Below are positions 7,999 to 16,197 of a stretch of 36,840 bases of DNA, in pieces; position 1 is the first letter of the stretch, and every line of letters starts with the position of its first letter. The stretch is from a virus. The translations under genes were made by a program, and so were the position numbers. The stretch spans positions 1 to 36,840 of IMG/VR virus record IMGVR_UViG_3300022668_000022. One strand, 5' to 3'. Under the pieces are notes generated by a model. It searched no databases, was not told where the DNA came from, and saw only the letters and a list, made by a program, of their open reading frames with translations.

Positions 7999-8750
7999 GA
8001 CTATCATACGATAATTTAGTAAATGCAGATAATAGCTTAACAGTATCGAGTAATGAGATTTCAACTCCGGCAAGCAATTTGTATGATCCATATTTAACAA
8101 GTTTTGTTCTGTTCACCGGCAACACCTCGGAATGGTGTATGATTGACGCAGGGGCTGGAAATACTTTTGACATTACGGCTGTCGGAATTGCAGGACATAA
8201 TTTCACAAGTTCGGCTGTGATAAAAATACAGGGAAATGCTACCGATTCATGGGGAGCCCCAAGTTTTGAAGAAACCATTACATATAGAGAAGGGACTATA
8301 TATCATTTCACAGCATCTAAACAGACATATAGATTTATTAGATTGTTAGTTGCCGACACAACAAATCCTGATAATTTAGAAATCGGCTATTTATCATTTG
8401 ATGAATATGTACAGTTTCCAGGATTACGGCCAGAGGTACAAATAACCCATACTCAGGTTGGCACAAGAAGCATAACACAAACAGGCCAGATTTCAGGGAC
8501 TAAAGATTATAGTTTTAGAACACTGAGCTTAACTTTACCGAACATGACAAACACACAAAGGCAAACAGTTGCCAACGTAGCAAAGTCGGTTTATAATAGT
8601 GGTGTGGTGATAGCGGTTTTATGGGAGGGTAATTTTGACATGGAGCCGCCTATTTTTGGAGTAATTGAAAATGAAACATTAGGGATAAATAAACTCAAAA
8701 GCTCATTAAATAGATTTAGTTCATCATTCACATTAAGGGAGGCATTTTAA
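7995..8750 (+). CDS. Distal tail/baseplate protein with discoidin-like N-terminal domain
   Basis: A protein of 251 residues directly after the tape measure, where the distal tail protein normally lies. The N-terminal two thirds read like an F5/8 type C (discoidin) fold: PASNLYDPYLTSFVLFTGNTSEWCMIDAG, then FDITAVGIAGHNFTSSAVIKIQGN and YRFIRLLVADTTNPDNLEIGYLSF. The last part (RTLSLTLPNMTNTQRQTVANVAK ... VIAVLWEGN ... FSSSFTLREAF) is typical of phage proteins in this slot. Start overlaps the tape-measure stop (ATGA) with GGAGAG upstream. It may bind surface sugars. Confidence 0.65.
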   Translation: MRLSYDNLVNADNSLTVSSNEISTPASNLYDPYLTSFVLFTGNTSEWCMIDAGAGNTFDITAVGIAGHNFTSSAVIKIQGNATDSWGAPSFEETITYREGTIYHFTASKQTYRFIRLLVADTTNPDNLEIGYLSFDEYVQFPGLRPEVQITHTQVGTRSITQTGQISGTKDYSFRTLSLTLPNMTNTQRQTVANVAKSVYNSGVVIAVLWEGNFDMEPPIFGVIENETLGINKLKSSLNRFSSSFTLREAF

Positions 8751-9551
8751 ATGGCAGGATCACAGGTAAGTAAAACTGTTGCAATTGACTATTTTCAAGA
8801 AGCAGTTCTCGGATATTCGGCGGCAAACATTTCAAATTATGACAACACGTCAGAGCCTAAAGTACAAGCAGGCTCAGTAATAGAAATCAGTCAAGAATTA
8901 TACGAATTTTCATCAGAAGAAAGCATAACCGGCTGGTCTGGGATTGCGAACGCAACACAAGCGTATATTTATTTTGTGCCGGCTGGAACAAGTTGTACTG
9001 TTATATTTTCATCAACTACGCCAACGTGGAGCAATGCTAAAAATGGTTGGTATAACGGTAACAATCGGGCGGAGTGGGCTGTTTATAGAACTAATTCAAC
9101 CACATATAGCAATAAATACAGATTATCTAATCAATCTATAAATAGGCAAGGTGATCAATATAATCTTGGCGCATTAGATGTAACCGGGGCGATAACAACA
9201 GACGTTGGTGTTGACTCAATAACAGATGGTACAAATAGGCTTAGACCTAAATTGATAAATATTGGTGATTGGGACATGGCAACAACCGCTTCAGTTTCAA
9301 TAACGCATGGGTTGACTTTATCAACAATAAGGGGGGTAAACGCTGTAATTAGAGACGATGCTGCTACTTCACTTGACCCAATATATTCGTTTGCAAATAC
9401 GACAGACCCAGGGCTGTTGTCTGGTGGGGTGACTACAATAGATGCTACTAATATTACTTTAGCAAGGAGAGCCGGGGGGCAATTTGATTCAGCAAATTAT
9501 AATGATACGTCATATAATAGAGGGTGGATTACAGTTTGGTATGAGGATTAA
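8751..9551 (+). CDS. Tail/baseplate protein with beta-rich C-terminal domain
   Basis: A protein of 266 residues starting directly after the previous stop. Aromatic and Ser/Thr-rich strands fill the first half (WSGIANATQAYIYFVPAGTSCTVIF, WYNGNNRAEWAVYRTN). The C-terminal part, from about residue 165, reads LINIGDWDMATTASVSITHGLTLSTIRGVNAVIRDD. This is a module I associate with phage tail-tip proteins in which a 'GDWxMxxxxSVxVxHGL' motif recurs. It lacks recognised enzyme residues. Likely an accessory baseplate or receptor-contact protein. Confidence 0.5.
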   Translation: MAGSQVSKTVAIDYFQEAVLGYSAANISNYDNTSEPKVQAGSVIEISQELYEFSSEESITGWSGIANATQAYIYFVPAGTSCTVIFSSTTPTWSNAKNGWYNGNNRAEWAVYRTNSTTYSNKYRLSNQSINRQGDQYNLGALDVTGAITTDVGVDSITDGTNRLRPKLINIGDWDMATTASVSITHGLTLSTIRGVNAVIRDDAATSLDPIYSFANTTDPGLLSGGVTTIDATNITLARRAGGQFDSANYNDTSYNRGWITVWYED

Positions 9552-9614
9552 ATGAATAAATTATTTACTTGTTTGTATAGATATGATACACTATACATAA
9601 GGAGTATTATATGA
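9552..9614 (+). CDS. Leader peptide-like ORF (20 aa) before the moron-like gene
   Basis: An ATG begins one base after the upstream stop, and the 20-codon frame ends in TGA that overlaps the next gene's ATG. The peptide begins MNKLFTCLYRYD. It spans a candidate promoter, so it can only be read from the upstream tail transcript. It may simply be chance, or it may couple translation of the next gene to the tail operon. Confidence 0.3.
   Translation: MNKLFTCLYRYDTLYIRSII
9564..9592 (+). promoter_or_regulatory. Candidate promoter inside the tail operon
   Basis: TTTACT (9564-9569), 17 bases, TACACT (9587-9592), with an extended TATGATACACT context like other promoters of this genome. GTATAG (9575-9580) and CTATAC (9591-9596) form an inverted repeat around the -10. 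AAGGAG follows at 9599-9604 before the ATG at 9611. Confidence 0.5.
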
Positions 9615-9982
9615 ATATATTGATTTTCTTATTTGCTATTGAAATGGGGTATTCTCCAATGAATATTTCAAGAATAGAGACTGATATAGATTATAAAGTT
9701 AATTTATGGGATATCAGCCTTGAACCAGAGGTCATATTATTTGATTATTTACATATTTACGGCAAAGCAGACATTAAGATGTTGCCAGAAACAAGGACGT
9801 TTTATCCAATGAGCATAGAAAGCACATTCAAAGCGTCTTTCCAATATAAAGGATTAGAATTAGGGTATGAACATTTATGTATACATCCAATAGTTCCGGG
9901 GAGTGTAGAACTGTTCTACCCTCAAGTTTATGATGAAACTAATAATAGATTTTATATAAGGTTTGAGAGTGGAAATAAATAA
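9611..9982 (+). CDS. Moron-like gene; candidate envelope protein (123 aa)
   Basis: No family is recognised with confidence. The first 15 residues (MNILIFLFAIEMGYS) look like a short signal peptide. The rest is a run of amphipathic strands with alternating aromatics (FKASFQYKGLELGYEHLCIHP), as in small outer-membrane beta barrels. It stands alone between tail genes, has its own candidate promoter and a good ribosome site, and overlaps the next gene. These are the marks of a moron. A role in altering the infected cell surface, for example superinfection exclusion, is inference. Confidence 0.5.
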   Translation: MNILIFLFAIEMGYSPMNISRIETDIDYKVNLWDISLEPEVILFDYLHIYGKADIKMLPETRTFYPMSIESTFKASFQYKGLELGYEHLCIHPIVPGSVELFYPQVYDETNNRFYIRFESGNK

Positions 9983-11990
9983 TACTTTAGAGACGGCATT
10001 ACAGAACAAAAACGCAACTCCAATATTGTTATTACAGTTATCTATACGCCGACCACAAACACAATTTATTGTTGACAGCGCAGGAATATGGAAGTTTTCA
10101 GTACAAACAAATATATATACAGGGATTGATTCAGACATAACAGAAAATCTTGATACTCTTGCAATAGTTGGAATAGGGGATGTAATCGTTAATGGTTCCT
10201 CTCTCACAGAGGTAACAAGCTACACGAACACAATTGACGGTAGAGCTACCGCTTTGAGTTCTGATCCTGGGTTCATTTATGACGGAGTAAACGATATATT
10301 ATACTGTAGATTTGACGATGATTATAACCCACCGTTAGTGCAGTCAATTACAATAGGCGCTATCATTGGTTTATCTACTCATGCATATTATGACTATGTT
10401 AATAATATAAATTATGTTCCTGATTTATTGAATTCCCCATTGTTAGCACAAAGAAAAGATCCTATCTTTTTTGAAACATTGCGGTTTGATAGTTTTAATC
10501 AGCAAATAAACAACGCCCATTATAAATATGATCAGTATAAAACGTCCGGGATTTTTGGTAGTCTAGCGGAATATTATATCGGAACAATGGATTTAGATTT
10601 TGAATATTTCGAAAAAGTATATGAGGGAAGAGTCACTAAATATACATATGATAAATCATTATTTATTTTAAATATAAAAGATGGAAGGAAATCACTTTCA
10701 AATAGAGTTCCGACAAGGACTATTTCAGAAACTACATATCCAAATGCAAATGAATACAGTTATTCAATGCCTGTACCATTTTTATATGGCACTGTTAATG
10801 ATTCGCCGTGTATTAGTTTGGATGAAAGAACAGGATTGGGGAGCTACTCATTTATATTTGCTGACGCAACAGATTTTGATTTAGACGTGTCAAACACAAC
10901 TATAAAAGTTGACGGTGTAGAGGTCGCCGCCGTTGCCGCTGGCCCTAGTGGAACTACAGGACTTTTCACGCTTGCAAATACATATTACACACCAGGTCAA
11001 ACAGTTACTTATTCGGGCGGTGGCTATGTTGACGCTTCAGGCTCTCCGATTGAAAATCAGGTTGATATTGCGAAACATTTATTAGAAAATTATTCTAATA
11101 TAGATTATAGTGCTACTAATTTTAATACTACAGAATGGGCTCTTGAAACAGGAAAGGCAAAAAACAATGGGCTTGCAATAACAGAGTTTACAAGCGTTAT
11201 AGAACTGATTAAACCATTAGCTGCTACAAGTGCAGCAGGGTTTATAAAAGAGCCTGACGGCAGATACACTTGGAGAACCTTTGCAGATTATAACGAACCT
11301 ATGTTTCATATTTCAAATGATGAATGGGACTCACTAAACCCTCCGAAATTAGTAGGAGACTCTGAAGAAGTTCTGTCGAGTGCCTCCGTAAAATATAATA
11401 GATCAATTATTCGTGATGTTTGGAAAATACAGACAGACGACAGCAAAGAAGAAACTGTCAATCAAGAATATGGATTATATAGAAATAGATCATTTGAGAC
11501 TTTATATTATAATGCCCCTGACGCATTGGCGTTTTCACAGGATATAATGACCAGGTCTGATAGCGTAAAAGACGTAATAGAGGGAACTACTGGGTTAGAC
11601 AAAATAGCAGGTGACATAGGACAGAATTGTGAGATAGAATTAAACAGGCCGGACAGTACAGATTGGATCGGGTTTTATCGATGTGAGATCTTAGAAAAGA
11701 TCCCAGATATAAAGAGAAATAAATTAACTTTGAAACTGAGAGCATTTGATCAGGTTGACAATTTTACATATGTGCATGATTATAATGGTGATAGTACAAC
11801 CGAAATTGATGATTTTGATTGTGATAATGATGTGTTAATTTTAGAAAACATACTGGACGGTGGTACATCTAGTTCTTTACCTACCGATATAATTGACGGC
11901 GGTTCATCCAGTTCTTTACCAACAGATATTTTGGATGATCCAACATGGTATAGAGGATATGTTATATATGATTTTAATGGGGGTTGGTAG
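9969..11990 (+). CDS. Large tail-tip/baseplate hub-like protein (673 aa)
   Basis: The second largest tail gene, placed after the distal tail region like siphovirus tail-associated hub proteins. The N-terminal segment ILLLQLSIRRPQTQFIVDSAGIWKF and GTMDLDFEYFEKVYEGRVTKYTYDKSLFILNIKDGRKSL resemble minor tail proteins that carry a gp27-like barrel. The C-terminal end has a 13-residue motif repeated twice (DGGTSSSLPTDII / DGGSSSSLPTDIL). GTG at 9969 is preferred as start because AAGG at 9958-9961 is well spaced; a TTG at 9963 is too close. It overlaps the moron-like gene by 14 bases. Confidence 0.6.
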   Translation: MEINNTLETALQNKNATPILLLQLSIRRPQTQFIVDSAGIWKFSVQTNIYTGIDSDITENLDTLAIVGIGDVIVNGSSLTEVTSYTNTIDGRATALSSDPGFIYDGVNDILYCRFDDDYNPPLVQSITIGAIIGLSTHAYYDYVNNINYVPDLLNSPLLAQRKDPIFFETLRFDSFNQQINNAHYKYDQYKTSGIFGSLAEYYIGTMDLDFEYFEKVYEGRVTKYTYDKSLFILNIKDGRKSLSNRVPTRTISETTYPNANEYSYSMPVPFLYGTVNDSPCISLDERTGLGSYSFIFADATDFDLDVSNTTIKVDGVEVAAVAAGPSGTTGLFTLANTYYTPGQTVTYSGGGYVDASGSPIENQVDIAKHLLENYSNIDYSATNFNTTEWALETGKAKNNGLAITEFTSVIELIKPLAATSAAGFIKEPDGRYTWRTFADYNEPMFHISNDEWDSLNPPKLVGDSEEVLSSASVKYNRSIIRDVWKIQTDDSKEETVNQEYGLYRNRSFETLYYNAPDALAFSQDIMTRSDSVKDVIEGTTGLDKIAGDIGQNCEIELNRPDSTDWIGFYRCEILEKIPDIKRNKLTLKLRAFDQVDNFTYVHDYNGDSTTEIDDFDCDNDVLILENILDGGTSSSLPTDIIDGGSSSSLPTDILDDPTWYRGYVIYDFNGGW

Positions 11991-12971
11991 ATGGCTACTG
12001 AATATAAACGAATAAAACTTTTAAGAGATACCAGTTCAAACTGGAATTCAAACGACCCTGTTTTGTTATCAGGAGAACAGGCTTATGCAACTGACACAGG
12101 AACTATGAAAATTGGAAATGGCACTGATAATTATTCAGACATAGAATTCTTTCAAGGATATGACAAGATCATTAGTTCCAGCCTTGCAGTATCTGGCTGG
12201 TACACAATTGCAGAAATGGATTCTGTTGCATTAGGCGGAGGCTCATGTTTAATTGTTTTAGGATGCAGGGGATCTGCCAGGCTCGGTAATATGATAATTA
12301 GGTGTTCTTTTATTCAGAGTTCTAGTGCAAAAACATTAAAAAATGCATCTATAGAAATAAAGGGGAGGGCTACTAATGGAACGACATTTGACACGGTATC
12401 AATGCCACTAAAGCGCGTTCGTTTAGCCAAATCTGACAGTGTGAATGATTCTGGAGCTAAAATACAAGTTTATATAGATGTTTCAACAACTGTTAATCTT
12501 ATAACAGAATTGTATGAAAATACAGGGACACAATATTCTGACGATGGATGGGGATTAAAATCAGCATATCTTGACAACACACCAACGTTGCCTGACGGCG
12601 TAACTACAGGCACATTTTTAGAGGCTGGATCAGAGATATATTTTGATACTGGTACAACATATTATCCTAGCAATTGGGTAGCTAGAGTTAACGATGCAAA
12701 CACATTAATATGTAGTATTTCAACCGCATTCAGGCTACGCTATGGAACGACCGCAACGCTAACACTTCCAAGTACAAGTTTAATTTTTAGAAATGCAGAT
12801 GTAACGGCCACTGGGACAGTATCAGCGGCAGCCACAATAAGTGGTGAGGTTTTTAATGAGTATGATTTAAAATTTACTTTAACTGAACCAGGCGTATTCT
12901 CAGCTCTAACGACAGGTCAAATAGTTTTTCCACAGATATCTGGGTCTGGTTGTAAAATAGTTATAAGTTAG
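11991..12971 (+). CDS. Tail-tip/receptor-binding protein candidate with repeat-type N-terminal domain
   Basis: A protein of 326 residues. It opens with KRIKLLRDTSSNWNSNDPVLLSGEQAYATDTGTMKIGNGTDNYSDI. This is the 'xxRxGTxxxWxxxNPVLxxGExxxxTDTGxxKIGDG' module found at the start of many phage tail-fibre and hyaluronidase-like or Mtd-type proteins. The remainder is beta-rich with a VSGWYTIAEMDS start that resembles fibre heads. It begins at the base after the upstream stop. The same module starts the gene at 13266, so the two probably attach to the same tail site. Confidence 0.65.
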   Translation: MATEYKRIKLLRDTSSNWNSNDPVLLSGEQAYATDTGTMKIGNGTDNYSDIEFFQGYDKIISSSLAVSGWYTIAEMDSVALGGGSCLIVLGCRGSARLGNMIIRCSFIQSSSAKTLKNASIEIKGRATNGTTFDTVSMPLKRVRLAKSDSVNDSGAKIQVYIDVSTTVNLITELYENTGTQYSDDGWGLKSAYLDNTPTLPDGVTTGTFLEAGSEIYFDTGTTYYPSNWVARVNDANTLICSISTAFRLRYGTTATLTLPSTSLIFRNADVTATGTVSAAATISGEVFNEYDLKFTLTEPGVFSALTTGQIVFPQISGSGCKIVIS

Positions 12972-12981
12972 GGGGTAATTT

Positions 12982-13269
12982 ATGAGCGATATATTATATA
13001 ATTGGGTTTTAATTTGGAAAGCTACTGGAAATTATCAATCATGGTCTAAATCTGTCAATAAGCCACATTGTGGAGATCCTGATAATTTAGAGTGGATAGA
13101 ATGGGGAAAAGAATTACCTGAAGATATTGAATTGTGTAATGAAATTTCATCATTGCCAAGCGGCATAGGACCATTTGAATACAAGTTGTCAACTAAAACA
13201 ATTAATAATAAAAAAATTGGTGACAAGCTGGTAAAAAAGACAAAAAAAGAAAAGGCGGTTAAAAAATGA
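12982..13269 (+). CDS. Hypothetical tail-region protein with basic C terminus (95 aa)
   Basis: No family recognised. The first part is rich in Trp and polar residues (YNWVLIWKATGNYQSWSKSVNKPHC), and the last 25 residues are mostly lysine (KKIGDKLVKKTKKEKAVKK). GGGGG ribosome-like sequence precedes it and its stop overlaps the next start (ATGA). Placed between two tail-tip proteins that share an attachment domain, it could be an assembly factor; this is only positional. Confidence 0.5.
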   Translation: MSDILYNWVLIWKATGNYQSWSKSVNKPHCGDPDNLEWIEWGKELPEDIELCNEISSLPSGIGPFEYKLSTKTINNKKIGDKLVKKTKKEKAVKK

Positions 13270-13934
13270 GTGAGAAGCGTCAGAAATGGAAAAGAGGAAC
13301 TGCCTCTGAATTTACGTCAGATAATCAGGTTTTATTGATAGGGGAGCCAGCCATAGAAACTGATACAGGAAAAATAAAAATAGGTGATGGTTCTACAGCA
13401 TGGACAAGTCTTTATTATTGGGACTCACATCTTGTTGGTGATATGTGGGATTATGCAGGGGCGGTAGTTTTAAATAACTATAGGCATCTTATATGTAATG
13501 GTCAGACGATAGGTGACACTGGATCAGGCGCAACAAACGAAGGGAGCGTTTACGAGACACTTTTTAATATAGTAAAAACAGGATGGGGAAATGCTGGGAC
13601 TGAAAGTTTTTCAGCCGGTGATACTGTTTTAATACCTGATCTCAGGGGAGCCTTTAGGAGGGGAACAGGCAGCCACGGCACAGAGACAATGGCAGACGGA
13701 AACCCTTTTGCAGGACCAGCTATAGGCTCATATGAAGATGATCAATTTCAAGGACATTATCATACAGACGATGCCAGGAAAGATGGTGCTGGGGTAGATT
13801 ATTCATCTGGGACGGATGGCGGTTTTTCAAACGCATCCACAACAACACCAACAACTGGAGTTAATGGTGCTGTAAGATCAGGTGATGAAACAAGGCCGTT
13901 TTCTGCAGGCGTGACAACATTAATTAAATTTTAA
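13266..13934 (+). CDS. Tail fibre/collar protein (receptor-contact candidate)
   Basis: 222 residues in two modules. Residues 5-57 carry the attachment domain KWKRGTASEFTSDNQVLLIGEPAIETDTGKIKIGDGSTAW. From about residue 65 follows a phage tail-collar domain: WDYAGAVVLNNYRHLICNGQTI, then the signature IPDLRGAFRRGTGS and a HYHTDD segment, where HxH residues bind metal in collar fibres. The final part (FSAGVTTLIKF) matches the usual end of the domain. It is the last recognisable tail gene. The attachment domain is also used in Mtd-like variable proteins, but no reverse transcriptase is present. Confidence 0.8.
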   Translation: MSEKRQKWKRGTASEFTSDNQVLLIGEPAIETDTGKIKIGDGSTAWTSLYYWDSHLVGDMWDYAGAVVLNNYRHLICNGQTIGDTGSGATNEGSVYETLFNIVKTGWGNAGTESFSAGDTVLIPDLRGAFRRGTGSHGTETMADGNPFAGPAIGSYEDDQFQGHYHTDDARKDGAGVDYSSGTDGGFSNASTTTPTTGVNGAVRSGDETRPFSAGVTTLIKF

Positions 13935-13945
13935 AAGGGGATAGT

Positions 13946-14302
13946 ATGACAATAAAAGAATTCTTAACAATCGAAGCGCCTAAACGGTGTGTGGTAAATC
14001 CTGCGTTTGGGTTTGTTGCTGGGTTGGTCTTTGATGCAGAGTGTGAGGGGGAGAAAGCTTTTTCTATAGGGAATTTCCCTACTATGAGAGAACGTTGTAA
14101 ATTAGGTCTACCATATATTCCTGTTAACATTGCAGAATATGAGCGGTGTTTGAACATCCTTGAATTAGTGCATATCAATCACTATGAAAAACGACATAAC
14201 AAAACAGGCGAGTTTGATAAACGAATTGAGGTTCTTTTGAAAGAAACCGTGTTAACAGAAGAAGAAACAAAAATGATAGAAGCAGATTGGTGGAACTTTT
14301 AA
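13946..14302 (+). CDS. Hypothetical protein (118 aa)
   Basis: No family recognised. The protein has a Cys/Pro-rich N-terminal third (IEAPKRCVVNPAFGFVAGLVFDAECEG) and a helical C-terminal half (YERCLNILELVHINHYEKRHNK, TVLTEEETKMIEADWWNF). It has a good ribosome site (AAAAGGGG) and lies after the tail fibre gene, overlapping the membrane regulator candidate by 16 bases. It may be a tail-fibre assembly factor by position, but nothing in the sequence shows it. Confidence 0.55.
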   Translation: MTIKEFLTIEAPKRCVVNPAFGFVAGLVFDAECEGEKAFSIGNFPTMRERCKLGLPYIPVNIAEYERCLNILELVHINHYEKRHNKTGEFDKRIEVLLKETVLTEEETKMIEADWWNF

Positions 14303-14949
14303 ACAGAATAGGTATTATAACTGCATTTACTATGGCTCTGTACAACTGTATTTATTGGATTGCTTACAGTAAGCCTTTAATAATGCTGTTTACTCATGTA
14401 TTAATATGGCCTATAGTTGGTATTGTGCTGTTAAAGAATAAAAGAAAAATAGTGCATGCTATCATATTTCTATTAGTAGGATTCATAACTATTGCGTTAG
14501 GGTATCAAGGGAATCCAAGCGGAATAATTTTCATTATATTTGGAACTCAGTTAATAAATAAAATAGATATAAAAATAATAATATTTATAATTTCAGGTGC
14601 TGCTATGGTATGTAAAGGGATAGCTCTAAAATTAGACGTTGGTCAGTTTATGATATTGGTGGTGGGGTCTGCTATAATTGGCGCATACTACTATGCTCTG
14701 AATGTTAAGGTTAAGCCAAAGATAAGTATAGCATACAAAAACGATAAAGAGAAGATAATACTCGATATGGTGACACAGAACATGAATGCAAAGACAATTG
14801 CCCATAAACTAAATATTTCTCAAAACATGGTTAACAAGTATATCAAATGTGTTCGTGACCGTTCAGGATGCGAAACTAATGGAGCTCTTTTTTGGAATCT
14901 GTCACAATTGGTAAATAAAAAGAATAATAATGACACAGGTGGTATTTAA
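14287..14949 (+). CDS. Polytopic membrane protein with C-terminal helix-turn-helix
   Basis: About 220 residues. Five or six hydrophobic segments fill residues 5-145 (for example IIFLLVGFITIALGY, IKIIIFIISGAAMV, MILVVGSAIIGAYYY). The C-terminal cytoplasmic part reads EKIILDMVTQNMNAKTIAHKLNISQNMVNKYIKCVRDRSG, a helix-turn-helix of LuxR/resolvase style (MNAKTIAHKLNIS then MVNKYI). It lies directly upstream of a promoter that overlaps an 11-bp palindrome and serves the lysis genes. A membrane-bound regulator of lysis timing is a reasonable inference. Start may be TTG 14287, GTG 14290 or ATG 14332. Confidence 0.65.
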   Translation: MVELLNRIGIITAFTMALYNCIYWIAYSKPLIMLFTHVLIWPIVGIVLLKNKRKIVHAIIFLLVGFITIALGYQGNPSGIIFIIFGTQLINKIDIKIIIFIISGAAMVCKGIALKLDVGQFMILVVGSAIIGAYYYALNVKVKPKISIAYKNDKEKIILDMVTQNMNAKTIAHKLNISQNMVNKYIKCVRDRSGCETNGALFWNLSQLVNKKNNNDTGGI

Positions 14950-14957
14950 TGTATAAT
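14930..14957 (+). promoter_or_regulatory. Candidate promoter for the lysis cassette
   Basis: ATGACA (14930-14935), 16 bases, TATAAT (14952-14957). The transcript would start near 14964 and run into the lysis genes; AAGGGAGAGG lies at 14993-15002, with the ATG at 15012. The -35 lies inside the end of the membrane regulator gene. Confidence 0.45.
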
Positions 14958-14984
14958 TATAATATCACCTCTGTTATAATTATA
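14952..14984. promoter_or_regulatory. Perfect 11-bp inverted repeat, candidate operator or hairpin
   Basis: TATAATTATAA (14952-14962) and TTATAATTATA (14974-14984) are perfect inverted repeats around an 11-base centre. The left arm is the -10 box of the lysis promoter and the centre covers the likely start of transcription. This is the geometry expected of a repressor operator. As RNA it would form a weak AU hairpin. Confidence 0.55.
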
Positions 14985-15011
14985 TTATTTATAAGGGAGA
15001 GGTAGAGAAGG

Positions 15012-15404
15012 ATGGCTTTTTCAATGGAAGAACAAAAATATTTAGAAGAAAAAATAAATGGCCTGTCTGGAAAAATAGATGGTGTGAAAGACATGGTCAA
15101 TGATAAGTTTGATGAGCTGAAAGATTTTTATAAAAACAGTATAGATGCATTTAGAGAGAATACGGCGATACAGCTTAGCCACATAAAAGAACAAAGCGAT
15201 ACATTTAAAGATTATCATAAAAAGCATTTTGAAGAAGTAGAAGAGTTGAAAATTAAAGTTGCTGAAGTTCCACAACAGATAACCGCTGCCAGGGAATCGA
15301 TAAGAAAGGACTTAATATCAAAAAGCCGTTTTAATTTTGGGTCTGTAATGGCTATCATAAGCTCTATAATTGCCGTGGTTGCTGTGTTGGTTGCCGTGTT
15401 ATGA
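15012..15404 (+). CDS. Tail-anchored coiled-coil protein, XhlA-like lysis accessory candidate
   Basis: 130 residues. Residues 5-105 are highly charged heptad-like helix (YLEEKINGLSGKIDGVKDMVNDKF ... FEEVEELKIKVAEVPQQI). A single hydrophobic segment at the very end (VMAIISSIIAVVAVLVAVL) would anchor it in the inner membrane with the coiled coil in the cytoplasm. This layout matches XhlA-type haemolysin/holin partners. It is the first gene of the lysis cassette and its stop overlaps the holin candidate start (ATGA). Confidence 0.6.
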   Translation: MAFSMEEQKYLEEKINGLSGKIDGVKDMVNDKFDELKDFYKNSIDAFRENTAIQLSHIKEQSDTFKDYHKKHFEEVEELKIKVAEVPQQITAARESIRKDLISKSRFNFGSVMAIISSIIAVVAVLVAVL

Positions 15405-15556
15405 AAGAATTCTTAACACGGATTTCAAGCAGAAAGTTTTTAGGTTTGGTTTTAGCAACTGCATTGCTTTGCTTTAAATTGATTGACCAAAATATTTGGC
15501 TTGTAGCTTTCGGCCTGTTTATCGGTGGGAATGCAATAGAGTATATAAAAAAGTGA
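15401..15556 (+). CDS. Holin candidate (51 aa, two transmembrane helices)
   Basis: A short frame begins at 15401, overlapping the preceding stop as ATGA. It has a basic N terminus (MKEFLTRISSRKFLG), a first hydrophobic helix at about residues 14-27 (LVLATALLCF), a short turn (KLIDQN), a second helix at 33-48 (LVAFGLFIGGNAIEYI) and a KK end. This hairpin layout fits small class II-type holins, which open the inner membrane to release the endolysin. The endolysin candidate starts inside its stop codon (GTGA). Confidence 0.65.
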   Translation: MKEFLTRISSRKFLGLVLATALLCFKLIDQNIWLVAFGLFIGGNAIEYIKK

Positions 15557-16197
15557 ATCGTTATTTACTTTCCAGGTCACAACATCATGAATGGATTATA
15601 CCGAAATGGTTTAGGGATGCTGTACATTATATAGAAAGCGGTGAACATCGAGAAGCGTATATTCAAAACACATATTCTGCAGGATCTTGCAAGTCAATGG
15701 AATATGAATTTGAAGCAAACTATACAGGATTGCTTTCAGTAACAAAACCAAATAAATATCGAAATGTAAATTATGACTATACAGGCACGCAGACATATTG
15801 TAATTATGCTGTTGCTACTGTTTGCGCATTCTTTGGGCGTGAGGATATAGGATGGAGATTTAAGCACCCAGTAAATGACGCTATAAAATTAATGTTAGCG
15901 CAGAGCGAACCACAATTAAAAAATGGAATAACCCTATTAGAAAATCAGCCAGATTATACAGAATGGAATAAATCTTTGGTTGAACCTGATAAGTTTTATA
16001 TTGCAATGCAGGAAAATAAATCAGGCCATGGACATACAGCTCCATTGGTAGGATATGACAACGATGGAATATTGCATGTATTTAACACCGGCGCATTTTT
16101 CAGGCATGGCGTTGTACCAATAGAAGGGAAGAATGATAAATCTGCATTTTATTCAGACGGTAAAGACCTGTTATATTTTGAGGTAAAGAGGGTATGA
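15553..16197 (+). CDS. Endolysin candidate, Cys-His-Asn peptidase/amidase fold
   Basis: 214 residues from a GTG at 15553 that overlaps the holin stop; a TTG at 15496 in the same frame lies inside the holin gene and is unlikely. The centre reads YTGTQTYCNYAVATVCAFFG (Cys83), followed by GHGHTAPLVGYD (His159 or His161) and LHVFNTG (Asn178). A Cys near an N-terminal helix followed by His and Asn is the catalytic plan of NlpC/P60 and CHAP-like cell-wall hydrolases. Position between holin and spanin candidates supports this. No signal peptide is visible, so holin-dependent release is expected. Confidence 0.6.
   Translation: MNRYLLSRSQHHEWIIPKWFRDAVHYIESGEHREAYIQNTYSAGSCKSMEYEFEANYTGLLSVTKPNKYRNVNYDYTGTQTYCNYAVATVCAFFGREDIGWRFKHPVNDAIKLMLAQSEPQLKNGITLLENQPDYTEWNKSLVEPDKFYIAMQENKSGHGHTAPLVGYDNDGILHVFNTGAFFRHGVVPIEGKNDKSAFYSDGKDLLYFEVKRV

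Noticed and set aside
13266-13934. Diversity-generating retroelement, suggested by the Mtd-like attachment domain
   Set aside because: No reverse transcriptase gene and no template/variable repeat pair were seen anywhere in the genome; the domain also occurs in ordinary tail fibres.
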